NCBI GenBank assembly: GCA_017979445.1
Contig: CM030711.1
Location: forward strand, 7,719,221 to 7,783,220
Direction of reading: 5' to 3'
From: Akebia trifoliata
Taxonomy: Eukaryota; Streptophyta; Magnoliopsida; Ranunculales; Lardizabalaceae
DNA length: 64,000 nucleotides
The notes under the pieces were generated by a model, which was given only the letters and a program-made list of their open reading frames with translations, had not been told where the DNA came from and did not search any database. Shown here piece by piece: positions 50,000 through 62,117 of the stretch; positions within the stretch are counted from its first letter, which is position 1; every line of letters starts with the position of its first letter. A program made the position numbers and the translations under genes.

Positions 50000-51440
50000 A
50001 GTATTTGAGAGTTGATGAACTGAAAGTTCTGAATAAGGAGACACAGATGTGACAGAACTGCACAACAGTCCAAAATTTAATTTTTGCTGTATTTTCTTGT
50101 ATAATTATTTTGATGTCCTCACCTTGAAAATTAGACACCAGTTAATTGGACCCATTAACTAGAAACAGATGCTCCGGTTTGGTTATAAAGCAATCAAAGT
50201 TTTCAGGGATAACTTATCGTCATCTGCCACAACACAATTTAAGGCGAATGTATCAAACATTTTATATTAAAGAGAACAGCAAATTTCCTTCTACATTAAG
50301 ATTGGAATCTCCGTGGGAATCTAGTAAGTTGGCACTTAGATCTTTGCTCGCCTGGTTTGGTTCTTAGGATTGGAATCATTTTCAACGGTCAAAGTCTTGT
50401 CAAACTGGTTGTACCTTAGTTCAAATTCGTCAAACGGACCAACATTTATTAAAGAATTTTAAAAAGAGCCGTGCTGGAGTTACATTGGCAGTAACATCGT
50501 CTGGAACATTGGTGTGCACTGAACTTATGTTGTCAAAAATTACAACTATGCCCGCGTAAGCTTCGTTCTGCCCGCCTAGAGTGAGTTTTATAAAATAATT
50601 TTATGTAAATTATCTTTTAAAGGGTATTTAAGCAATTTTAACAAATCTTGAGTTATCACATATTAAAAAAACCTAGTAAGTGACATGTGCAAATTGACAT
50701 AAAGTGCAAACTTCAAGATTTATGAATGATAAAAATTTCTTCAAAGGAAATTTTAAAGTTAATATTATCATTTAATATATTTTAAAGGTTTTTGTTGTAA
50801 TTTAAAGTATTAAATTTTAAGGATAACATAATAAAATGATATTTCTGTTATTTTATAAAGGTAAAAACTAATAAATGTGGTTATAGGCCATGAAATCCAA
50901 ATTTTATTTATTTTGACAAAGATGATTTTAATAATGATTACTTAAATGTAAAGTTGAGGGCATTTTTAGTACTCCAATTTTGGCGTCAACAAACACTAAT
51001 TTAGTCTTATCTTATTGTAACAAAAAAGACGAGATTCATCAAATTACTTCAATATTTACGATTACATTTTTCATTTTCCTTACATATTAGTTGTGTTGAC
51101 ATACATGTTTGCATAGTAGTTGGGTAACTTAATATTATCTTGGTAATGATATTTACATTTTTTTTTCTCTTATTTGCATAGCCTTTATCACATATAAAAA
51201 AATTGAAACTTTAAATTTTTTTGTTGCTTAAGCCCTACCTCTCCCACCTAGCCCTTGAGAGGGTCCTTGCACAAAATCATAGATGCTTGTCACTCGTATC
51301 TCGATGAAATCATCTATGGTTGAAAAGAGGTTATATTTGTAAACACCTCCCCCCCCCCCCCCGTTTCAACGCTTTTAACAACCTTGCATAAAATCATAAA
51401 TGCTTCTCACTCGTATCTCGATGAAAATCTTATAAAAGAC
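50000..51440. repeat. Intergenic repeats
   Basis: 50130-50830 belongs to the dispersed repeat also at 52860-53740. A C-run lies at about 51348-51362, flanked by two short related segments containing ATAGATGCTT/ATAAATGCTT (51286, 51386). No gene seen. Confidence 0.45.
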
Positions 51441-52674
51441 AAAAGTTAGGATCTTCTTAATCTTTGACTTGGGTGGAAAATGGAAGCACAAGTGAAAAGC
51501 ACTCATCCTAATAAAAGCATCATGTTCCTATCGGTGTGATCAAGGATAAATCGTCTTTGATTGCGATTCCGACAACGTAACGATGAGTTTGAAAAAAAGA
51601 AGAAGTGAGAACTTGTTGTCTCTCGGTTACAAAGTTTGTTAGAGGAACATGTCGGATCAACAAAAAAAAAAATGTTGACACATTCACCAAAGCATATCAC
51701 ACACTAGTCAAGGTGATCAAGAATGCATCATTGCTAGCTACGCATCAAATAATGCATCCTTGAGGGGGCATTTGTAGGCACCAAAATTTTGAGAAGGCCT
51801 TTACAAATTTTATAAATAAAAATCCCTAATTTTATTAATGGGCTTCAAATCCAAATTGAGTCCATTAAATGGGAACGTGCCCCCCTACAAGTTTGGGTTT
51901 TGGGCTTTCGCAGATAAAGCTCATGATCCTATAAATTCAAGTGATCCACATTAAATATTGGGCTTAATACCCAAATAAATAAATTTGGCCCAATAATAAT
52001 TCATAAAATCCTTAAATGGGATTTGAACAAATTTAACCTCTTAAACAAATCAATTAAGCCTATTTAAGTTGGGGTATAATTGGAAAGCTAAATTATTTTA
52101 AGTCTATAAATACAAGAGCCTCTCTTACTGAGAGGGGATCTGGATCACTTTCTCTCAGAAGACAGAAGCTCTCCCTCTAGAGAAGAAGAAGCTTTCAAGC
52201 CCTCCTCCAGAGACAAAGCAAGGTTCTTCAAAGATCCAGACTCCGAGTAAAGAGAAGATCAAGCATAAAGCCCTTCTCCGGAAGTCAAGAAAACCTTCTC
52301 AGCCCATAAAGCGAGAAGCCCGAAGAGAAGAAAATCTACAGAAGCCTCTACAGAAGATCAAGCACAAAGCAAAGCCAACATCAAAGTATCCTTCTCAGTC
52401 GATAAAGCGATAAGTCTGGAGAGAAGAAAATCTACAGAAACCTTTACAGAAAATCAAGCACAAAGCAAAGCCAACGTCAAAGCATCCTTCTCAGCCGATA
52501 AAGTGCGAAGCACGGAGAGAAGAAAAGCTACATACGTCATCACTATTTTGTATTTGACTGTTAATCAGAGGAAACACTGAGATCTGTATCCACTTTTCAT
52601 CAAAAATCAATAAAATCATTTACGATCTTATTTCACGGATCTCGAGGTAGATCCACAGAAATTTATTGTCGACA
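51441..52674 (+). mobile_element. LTR retrotransposon 3' end with LTR (gypsy-type, 5'-truncated)
   Basis: The LTR 51773-52674 runs from TGTAGGCACCAAAATTTTGA to TTTATTGTCGACA, with a TATAAATA box at about 52105 and AATAAA near 52609. Just before it, GAGGGGGCATT is a good polypurine tract, so this is a 3' LTR with a short internal remainder; no 5' LTR or protein is in view. The gypsy assignment rests on the LTR length and start and is tentative. The body contains short tandem repeats with AAGCACAAAGCAAAGCCAAC. Confidence 0.65.
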
Positions 52675-53760
52675 ATGGTGATGTGTGCATTACCGTAAAT
52701 GGTTTTTAGCGAAATATGAGTAAAAAGCATCTACGGTTATGTTCGCACTACTAAGTCATTTATGGCACTCTTGAGTCCCTTTTTGTCACTCCAGTATTAG
52801 TGTACAATAGTTCGAAATTTAATTTTTGCTGCATTTTCTTGTATAATCTTTTTGATGTCCTCTCCTTGAAAATTAGACACCGGTTAATTGGACCCATTAA
52901 CTAGAAACAGTTGCTCCGGTTTGGTTATAAAGCAATCAAAGTTTTCTTGGATGACTTATAGTTATGTGGCACAACGCAATTTAAGGTGAATGTATCAAAC
53001 ATTTTATATTTATGAGAACAGCAAATTTCCTTCTGCATTAAGATTGGAATCTCCGTGGGAATTTAGTACGTTAGCACTTAGATCATTGCTTGCCTGGCCT
53101 GTTCTTACTTCTTAAGATTGGAATCATTTTCAAAAGTCAAAATCTTGTCAAACTGGTTGCACCTTTGTTCAAATTCGTCAAACGGACCAATATTTATTAA
53201 AGAATTTTAAAAGGAGCCGTGCTGCAGTCACATTGAAATGGGACATTGGTGTGCACTGAACTTATGTCGTCAAAAATCACAACTATGCCTGCGTAGGCCC
53301 CTTTTGCCCGCCTAGATCATGTAAGTACCTAGGTCTTACTTGCTTAGCGTAAGATTTCAAAAATTGGGGTTAAAATAATAGTTTTATGAAGTAATTTTGT
53401 ATAAATTATGTTTTAAAGAGTATTTAAGTAATTTTAAAGATAAATGATTTCTCAATCATTTAATTAATTTAGAGTTGTCATAGATTAAAAAAAACTAATA
53501 GGTGACATGTGCAAATTGACATAAAGTGCAAACTCTGGGATTTATGAATGATTAAAATTTCTTCAAAGGAAATTTTAAAGATAATATTATCATTTAATTT
53601 ATTGTAAAAGTTTTTGTTGTAATTTAAAGTATTATATTTTAATGATAACATAATAAAATGATATTTCAATTATTTTGAAAAGGTAAAAACTAACAAATGT
53701 GATTATAGGGTCGTGAGATCATAATTTTATTTATTTTGATAAAACATAAAAAAGTGTTAA
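52675..53760. repeat. Dispersed repeat
   Basis: 52680-52800 is a short foldback segment related to 49535-49680. 52860-53740 is about 0.9 kb closely matching 50130-50880. No gene seen. Confidence 0.5.
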
Positions 53761-53769
53761 ATTCTTCAA

Positions 53770-54055
53770 GTTTCTAATAATTTGGATACTCTCTTTTGGG
53801 ATCAATTTGTTATTAATAGGTCTAAATAGTTATTGGCAAAATATGGTTTTCAGAATTTTTTTATCAAATAGGAAATGTTGTTTAAAATTATTAACATACC
53901 CTTTAATATTTATTATCAAATACTGTACATAAAAATGAGATTTTACTTAAATTACAAAAACGAAAAAAATTAAACCTACCTTTCTATTTTCGTCTAAAAT
54001 CGGGGGTAAAGCATACTCACGCATGATCTATGGATTTTTTTCGTCATTATATATT
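53770..54055 (-). pseudogene. Orphan NAC fragment (intron 2 and 3' part of exon 2)
   Basis: Matches 1-290 and 26130-26450: intron 2 sequence ending at a CCTAC/CTTTC splice junction, then coding for part of the block around HEYxLP before breaking off near 54050 into unrelated sequence. Adjacent exons are absent. Confidence 0.65.
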
Positions 54056-55554
54056 TGGAGGGGCATATTTGCCTTGTAAAATTTTCAGGGTGAGTCATAA
54101 TATGCTTTAAGCTTGGAATCATCTTCAAAACTCTCACATAAAGTAGATCAATGGGGGTACACAACACTACTTGGAATCATATTCATTTTTTTTTTTTTTT
54201 TTTAATTTTATTTATTCTTCTTAATTTTAAGTACTTTTCTTCCTTGTTCCCTTGTGGAAATTGATCCATGTCATCTATTGGGATTTGGTGGAACTATTGT
54301 CCTCACATGAAAATTTCCCTTGGGGTGGTGGGACCATTATATTTATTGGGATTTGGTGGAATCATGCATAAAAGCAGTCCATTTCATTTCATGTATAACA
54401 TATAGTTATACACCGCATTATATTATATGATTTTTAGATTCGGGTTATGGAACTTTTTTATATTAAATAAATGCATGGTTGACCCCACGTGTTAAAATGA
54501 AGGGTATCGGTAAACCAACTTGAGGTAAGAGATTAAAATGTTCAAGTGTTAAAGTGGAAACCGACTTGAGGAAAATGTTTAAGTGTTTGAGGTAAGATAT
54601 TAGTACATTAATCAGGCCCCATCCTATTTTCAAAGACTTGACTATTGATTAGTGGAAAATGTTTAAGTGTATCTTAATGCACTATATCATAATTGATATT
54701 CTAACATTAATGACCCATGAGGCTAAACATTAAGTAACCTTGTTGAATTCATCTTTTATTATTTAGTAGATAGTAGATATATATTTATTTGCTAACACTA
54801 TAATCTAATTGATTGGGCTTCAAGTTTTGTTTAAGCTAAACTCTAATTTAATTATGTTAGTCAGGATCCTAGTTAGACAAATTCATTTGGACACACCATG
54901 TGGAAGAAACTGGCTATTGCCTGTTTTTCCCTTCATATAGCAACCCTAGAGTGTGAGTTAGACTAGGCGGTAACTATGTACCCCTGAAAGGTGTTGGGTT
55001 ATTCAAAGTCTTAATCCAAGCCCATTTAACTATTATTCGGTAGATACCATAAAAATTGATCGAAGCTTATGTTGAATACAATATCCTTAAGACAAAAATA
55101 ATTTAATTTTAAAAATACTAATTATTTTTGTTTTGAGTTTTATTTAATTTTTATTGCAGTATTGGATTGTTTTCATATATTTTTTTTCTCGTGCTCACAA
55201 TTTATTTTTATTATTTAATTCACATACACGAAATTCCTAATTTTCAAAGAGAATATCAACCCCACTAAGTTGAAGATGGGTCACAATGACAAAGTCTTAA
55301 GGCGGGGCCTAGCCGGGATGGGCTGAAAGTCGATCATTATTAAGCCCTAACCCCACTCAAACTTAACATAGTGAAAATTTATGAACCTATCCCCTACTTT
55401 GTGAGCTTAAGTTTAAGGCCCTAGCCCTTGTTTTCTGTACGGACCAGCCTAAGTTTGTGGCCCATTGGGTCTAAATTATAGTTCTAACTATAGGCAATAG
55501 CAATGTTTTGAGTATCATAAGTCATCAACATGTCCCACGTAATGTCAACTTGGT
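54056..55554. other. Intergenic sequence
   Basis: 54060-54180 matches 38090-38210. A T-run lies at about 54186-54203. 54790-55040 is the repeat shared with 40725 and 61460. The rest is AT-rich with no gene recognised. Confidence 0.4.
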
Positions 55555-56210
55555 TAGGGGTGTCAATGGGTACCCATTTAACCGAAACTAAACCGGAATT
55601 GGAATCGAAAACCCTGGTTCCAGATCTCTTTTTTTTATTAGAGCCGATTATAGCCGGGTCTAAAATGGAACCGAACCAATCGGAACCGGAACCATTAGGT
55701 TCTAAAATAAATGGAATCGGAACCGAACTGCGGGTACTTAGAACCAATTTATTTAATTATGTCATTTATTTCCATATTATAGAAGAATTAAAGTATTTTT
55801 TTATTTCAAATAAATGCATGTTATATACAATTCTTCAATTTTTCGAATAAATTATCGATTGAAGCTTAAAATGAGTTATTTTTCTAAAAAGTTATTACTT
55901 TTAACAAAGATAAATTTTTGTAACTTTTGAAAAAAAATCATTAATTATAACTAAGTTAATGATTTTGTTGATAATATATTAATTTTTTGAAGGAAAATTT
56001 TTGTTATAATGATTTGAAATACTTTTTATCTCATTCGATTCTTGAGAACCAGAACCGATGGGTACCTGTGATTTTTGACAGTTCCAGTTCCGGTTCCATT
56101 TATTTGAAACCGAACTCGGAACTGACAAGAATTGGAACCGAATTAATATAAATGGTTATGGTTCTAAGTTCCTTAGGAATCGAACCGGAACCGACCCATT
56201 GATACTCCTA
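55555..56210. mobile_element. hAT-like non-autonomous element
   Basis: The left end TAGGGGTGTCAATGGGTACC mirrors the right end (reverse read TAGGAGTATCAATGGGTCGG). The interior is rich in GGAACCGAACC-type short repeats near both ends. The start TAGGGGTGTCAA is like hAT termini, but I could not find an 8-bp target duplication, so the superfamily is tentative. Confidence 0.55.
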
Positions 56211-56712
56211 ATCCCAACTATTTAAACAAAAAATCCAATGGCTGAGATTTATGAGTATCTTAATAACATAAATCTTGGAGATACTTATCCCGAGGTTAAA
56301 TCTCAATCATTGGATTTTGCATTTAAAGGGTTGAGATCATGTGATTTTTTCATTAGCCATTCTTAGGAGTCAAGGAATCCTGGCCCTTCTATAATTAGGG
56401 TCCAACTAGCTACACATCACCTAGTATTGGTTGCACTCCATTACTTAAAAAAAAAATTATTTGCACTCCATTACTTAAAAAAAAAGATAATCATTTGCAC
56501 TCCATTAATACGATTACTCTCTAAAACAACAAGTTACAATTTAAGAGGAATCATAGCACCAAAGCTTCATAAACTTTAGATTCAGTTTTCAAAGCTTTAT
56601 GATCTACAAGTAGGGTAAAAATATGCAACAGCTCGGCGAACGATGGGTTCTTTATCTTTATTATTGGCATAAATTCTCTTAATGGGGTGTAAGTGTAACA
56701 TGTAGGGATAGA
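56211..56712. other. Intergenic sequence before the CACTA element
   Basis: Short direct repeats of TTTGCACTCCATTA or TTGCACTCCATTAC occur at about 56430-56510. No gene seen. Confidence 0.35.
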
Positions 56713-59700
56713 CACTACGTCATATTGCGGTTATTGCGACGGTAGAAATGCGCTAAAAACGACTGCTAAAGGCTGTCGTTAATTGCGACAATTTTTGGCT
56801 GTCGTTTAAACGTCGTTTCATATAATAAGTAAAAGTTGGGGTGCCGATAGTCATTCTAACAAATTTTTTCAGACAGAAGCTCGACTTCCGCCATTGTCGA
56901 ATTCTCTTCTCTTACTCTCACTCTCTACTCGTCTCTGTCTCTCCTCTCACTCTCACTCTCACTCTCATTCTCACTCGACTGCTCTTCTCTTTCGCTCTCT
57001 CTCTCTCTCTCTCTCTCTCTCCTTGAATCTCGCTCTTCTCGAATCTCTTTTTTTAAATCTCTCTTCTCGAATCAACTCTTTAAGTTTTGATCAAGTGTTT
57101 CTCTCTCTCACACACTTAGAATCGATTAATTTTTTTCATTTTGGAAAGTAAATCAATTGGATTTGTTTTTGGAAAGAAATTGATCGAAAGATCTTCTCTC
57201 GATCTCTTACTTACAGAATCTGTGATTTTGAAGATGCAATCAGATTTTGATTTACAAGTTTTAGGGCATAATCGATCGGCGTTTGATCGTAAGTTTTAAG
57301 ACTTTGTTCGATTTCCCTCCCTTTGCTTGGTTTGTGATCGAATCTTCAGGTATGTTAAAGTTTTTTATTGAATTTAAGATTTTCCTTAATTAATTTAGGG
57401 TTTCAAATACTTTGTAGTTTGCATTCAACATTTTAGATTATTCTTGTCTGATTTTGAAGGTTTTCCTTCATATTGTCTTTCCTTCAAATTAATGTGCACT
57501 AACTGTTTGTATAAATTCCTAAGAGAATCAAATCCATTACACGTACGCTATGCGTTGAAATTTCATAATAGAACATCTCCATAATTAACATGATCTATCT
57601 GTTTGTATCTTTTTCTTCCATTTTTGTGGATTTTCCTGAATTGGTCACACCCGTGGTTTTGTTTTTAACTTTGAATCATATTTAAGTGATTTGGGATCAA
57701 ATAAAATAGAAGATAAATCTGAAAAAAAAAAAAACTATCCCTATTGATAAATAATTAGTCAGTTTTTTCTGTTGAACCCAATAAACAATCTAAGGTAGTC
57801 CCAACCTACTTGCATCAAATCAACTCTATCATCTGTAATTAAACTATTCTTAATTTAACAAGTATAATAATGATTTTCAAGCAACCAAAACAGAATACAT
57901 CGCTAAACACTTGCTATTTACAGATTTCTTCCTTTATCAATGGATGCTAGTCCCTTATATTGAATAACATTGGTGCATCAAGCCAGTATACTTAATTTTA
58001 TTGGACCAAAAGATAACTATAACACATTTCTCATAAGAAAATCATCTAATAACCCATGATCCAAAGCTACACTTAAGAATCAACTCCTCATTAGGCTCTA
58101 ATGACATAACATAACTGCCCCATAATGAAATGAATATAAAGTGGTTTTAAGGAACATTTTCAAGAAGTAAACATAACAAGAGAAACCTACTTCCAAAAGT
58201 TAACTACTAGTACAAAACCTGATGGGAGCACCTCTTTGGAATGTGTAAGAGCTTGTGTTGTTTCTGATTATTGTGGGTCGACATGGTTGTTTAAGAGCTT
58301 GTGTTGTTTCTCATTAAAGTTAATTTTATGTTTTTTGGACCTTTCAATTGGAGGCCTTAGGCAAGCATCTAGATTATCTTAAGGTGGAGCTGGCCTTGCT
58401 AAAGAATCATATGCTTCCTATCTATATGTAGATGACTCTGTAATTGTTAACAATTACTGATTAGGATTTTTTTAATGTATGTCAGACTTTGGCAAATAAG
58501 CATCCACAGCCCTTTGCTTTTGTCAAATCTCCAGATCATCTCTTTACCTCTAAGAAATCTTAAAGTGTTTGTTTCCTCTAAAATTGTTGTTTTTTGGTTT
58601 ACATTTCTTCAGGCATCATCAACATGGAAGATGGCAAGCTCGAATCAGTGGTGGCTCCCTTGGGGACCCAGCTGCCACTTATGATATTGCAGACAACATT
58701 GGTCAGATGATGAGACTGTTATTCCGGAACATGGTTGACAGTGTGCTAGTTATTACAACTTGAAAAAGTCTTAAAAACTTGTTCATCATTCACCCTATCT
58801 TGAACTGTTGTCTTCTTTTCAAATTACTCCTCTAAATTTCAAGAAATTTGAGAGTGATTCAACAGGACCCACAGAGCATGCAAGAAATACAACCCTCGTC
58901 ACAAATGCCACATGAGTCACAGGGTGACCAATAGAATAATGTAACGAGTGAGGCTCCTACTTGATAATATTGAACTTGTAAGACAAACCATTTAAAACTT
59001 GTTTTTGATAATTTATAAGTTGGTGTTGCGTTTTAGAATGAATTCAAATGAGCATTGACAAATTTCTTGGTTTTCTTTCTAAAACCTTACCTTCTTCCTC
59101 TCTCATCTATTTCTTATCTTCTTTTTTGATAATCATTTGTTAGCTATCATTTGGTAACAAAGTAATCTCATCTTTATTGCTCTCATTTCTGTCCACCATG
59201 AAGCTGATATAAAGGGGTCTATTTGGGCTAGAGTCTGAACCATGAGGATTTGTTCATTTGAATGTGTGTGAGATCAGGTTAGCAAGGCACTCATTGCAGA
59301 ATTTATAATAGCTCAGAGGAGAGAGAAACCATTTAAAGGATTGGGATTAGAACACATGAATTATCCTTGCCCTATTGTTCCAGCTCTACTCACAAGCTCT
59401 ATCCTCAGGACTACCCATTTCCAAGTAAAATTTTTTTGGATCTGTTAGACTTCTTTTTTTTTATTTTATCAAGCATGCCCAGTTAGTTTTATCTTACTAT
59501 ATGTCTTCATTAGACTGCAATACTCTACTTGAGAGAATGAGATTTGTTGACACGTTTTGCCGTTGAAGTAACAAGACATCAAGAACTGGGGCAAAGCAAA
59601 GAGTGTGCATTCATCCTGCTTTTCTGAATCACACATTGATTCTTTCTCTCATATATGTAATTATTGTTATAATGTTGAGATAATAATTGAGCCAAACCAA

Positions 59701-61098
59701 TGTTTGATTGGTGTGTCATAATCTTTAATTGGAGAGAAATAATTTAAGAAATTGGGGTGTAATAAGTAAAAGATGGGGTGCCAATAGAAACACTCTTATT
59801 TAAGGCAAATATTTATTGAACTGTTCTTCTTGCCAAAATGATGCACATGGCTTTGTTTTAGCAGATCTGATGATATAATCTTCTTGTTTGATGAATAGTT
59901 CCTGAACACAGCATTATTCTCTCTTTAACCCTTGAACATTCTTCTTCAGTAATGTTCATTGATTTACTTTTTGTTTGGTAGAAATGTTCAATTCTTTAAT
60001 ACTTGATTGTTGTAATGTTTACAAGGTCGTCTCTTCTTGTTTCAATTCTTTTTATTTTTATATGTGTGTGAAGATAGTTACAGATATTCTCCATTTACAT
60101 GAACATATTGATTGACACTCGAACAAGACTACATGAACACAAGCTAAGGTGCGTTCATATTATTGTTAATTAGCAAGAATGTAATTCAGGTTGTTCATAT
60201 TTTGCTTCTTTTATCATCATTGCTGGATTGCATGGGATTGTCAACATTTTATACTCTGATGATGTGCAAATGTATTTTAGTGGATGAGAATGACAATGTT
60301 ATTGGGTATGATTCTAAATACAACTGTAAGTGAGAATTTTTCATACTGGAAAGATCAGTTTGACCATTTAGACCACTTTTATCATTATCATCATCATTAT
60401 AATTTTACCTGTATTGTAAAAATTAATGGGTACTTGTACCCAATGTTTAGAAAATCGAAATCTAAGGTAAACTTGGTCATTTCTCAGTTGAATTCAATTG
60501 TTTGCTTTTCAAATATTAGTGATCACGTGATTATGTGGAGAAGAGGTGCAAGTTACTCATTTATGAAGAAAGTCTAATTTGAGTTAAATAAGGTCCAGAT
60601 GAAATCGAAAAGATTACCTCTAATAGATTGTATATCTGTTTATTTCAGAATTATTCTTTGTGATTTTTAGTTTGAACTGAATTTGAGTATTGATTTGAAA
60701 CAAGAGTGGGAGATCATTAATGATTTTTAGTTAGATTTATGAAAGTTGAAGACGAGGGGCATTTGGGTCTTTTCATATTGTTAGTTGGGGTCTAAGTCAT
60801 CAATGTCAAAACATAGAGGTATCTCCAATATTCAGCAACATGTGAAGGGGGTAGGTGTAAAATATATATATTTTTAAAATATCCTATAGCGACGGTCTCC
60901 GACCGTCGCTATGTCCCTATTTTATTGTCGTTTTTTTCCAACTCTTTGACAGTTATTTTTTTCCGACTGTCTTAGACAGTCGTTTTTAAAAAATACTCAT
61001 TTTAAAACAACTCTTTTTGCAACTGTAGGGGCAGTTTTTTTTTTTTTTTTTTTTATAAAAACGATTGGATAGTCGTTTTGGCGCATTATGACATAGTG
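56713..61098 (+). mobile_element. CACTA element (non-autonomous, 4.4 kb) with captured exon
   Basis: Starts CACTACGTCATATTGCGG and ends with the mirrored GCGCATTATGACATAGTG, flanked on both sides by AGA (56710-56712 and 61099-61101), the 3-bp duplication expected of CACTA transposons. Both ends carry subterminal repeats around GTCGTTT, CGACGG and GACAGTCGTTTTT. I found no transposase. Inside the left end a CT-rich leader (about 56890-57030) is followed by a long AT-rich stretch and an exon-like fragment at 58613. Confidence 0.88.
58613..58762 (+). pseudogene. AP2-domain-like exon fragment inside the CACTA element
   Basis: After an AG acceptor the frame reads HHQHGRWQARIS, the phrase of the second AP2 domain of AINTEGUMENTA/PLETHORA-type factors (RHHQHGRWQARI). 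It is followed by a diverged stretch with ATYDIAD, which recalls the AEAYDIAAI block with the middle of the domain missing. Only about 35 residues are relevant, so it is a captured fragment, not a gene. Confidence 0.55.
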
Positions 61099-61101
61099 AG
61101 A

Positions 61102-61713
61102 ATAGGAATTTTAAGATAAAAGTCAAAAGTACGTATCTTTTTTATTATGTTATAGGGCAATCGGTACAAGGTGATGTGCAACCACTCAACCCCTAATAAC
61201 TCTTTTACAAAATTTGAATGTTGATTCTATCTTTTCTTTTACTAATATTATGTGGTGTATCAATGTATATCTTATTACAATATATAATGTTCTAGTAGTA
61301 TTATATTAATAAGTATGATGTTGTTGTGGCTGGTTCATAGTAAATAGTTGATTGGAAGAAGATGATTCTATCAGACGAGAAGATGATTTTGTTGATTGTC
61401 TTTGTCGTTTTCATTTTCTTTGATCCAATGATTTTGTTGATTGTTTTTGTCGTTTCCATTTTCTATCAGGCTCCCAGTTATACAAATTCATTTGGACACA
61501 CCATGTGGAAGGAAACTGGCTATTGCTATGTGAGATACTCAATTATTGTCTGTTTTTCCCTCCACATAGTACGCCTAGAGAGTGAGTTAGACTGGGCGGC
61601 GATTATGGCCCCGTGAAAGGTGTGGGTTACTCTAAATCTTAATCCAAGCCCATCTAACTTGGGTTGGGCTTCAAATTCTCAACAAAAGCCCAACTCTTAT
61701 ATATATATATATA
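61102..61713. repeat. Repeats, including an orphan NAC exon 3 piece
   Basis: 61120-61470 matches 38370-38780, the 3' flank and tail of exon 3 of NAC copy G, with a small internal duplication of GATGATTTTGTTGATTG. 61460-61700 is the dispersed repeat also at 40725 and 54790. No working gene. Confidence 0.55.
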
Positions 61714-62094
61714 GGGTCAGGTTCAAAGGACAACCATTTCTACACACATATAGACAACGTGTTTTGTATTATATGGGCAAAAATGTTTGGAATGGACTGA
61801 TTTTTTGTGAGGATGATCTCTGTGATGAGGGGATCATCCTGGCAAAAAATCATCCCATTCCAAAACTTGTAACCCCATCAAAATTGATTTGCAAAAATTG
61901 GACGGTCTATAATTTTTCAACAAAAATTGGACGGTCTAGAAGTTTCATAATGAGCTGATTTTTGGCAAGGATGATCTCCTCATCACAGAGATCATCCTCA
62001 CAAAAAATCAGTCCATTCCAAACATTTTTGCCCATATAAGACAAAACACGTTGTCTATATGTGTGTAGAAATGGTTGTCCTTTGAACCTGACCC
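61714..62094. mobile_element. Hairpin MITE El-9 in (TA)n
   Basis: A 381-bp element. GGGTCAGGTTCAAAGGACAA at the left is mirrored by TTGTCCTTTGAACCTGACCC at the right, with a long perfect arm continuing through ACACACATATAGACAACGTG. Hairpins lie at about 61793-61857 and 61951-62015. TA tracts flank both sides. Confidence 0.88.
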
Positions 62095-62117
62095 ATATAT
62101 ATATATATATATATATA

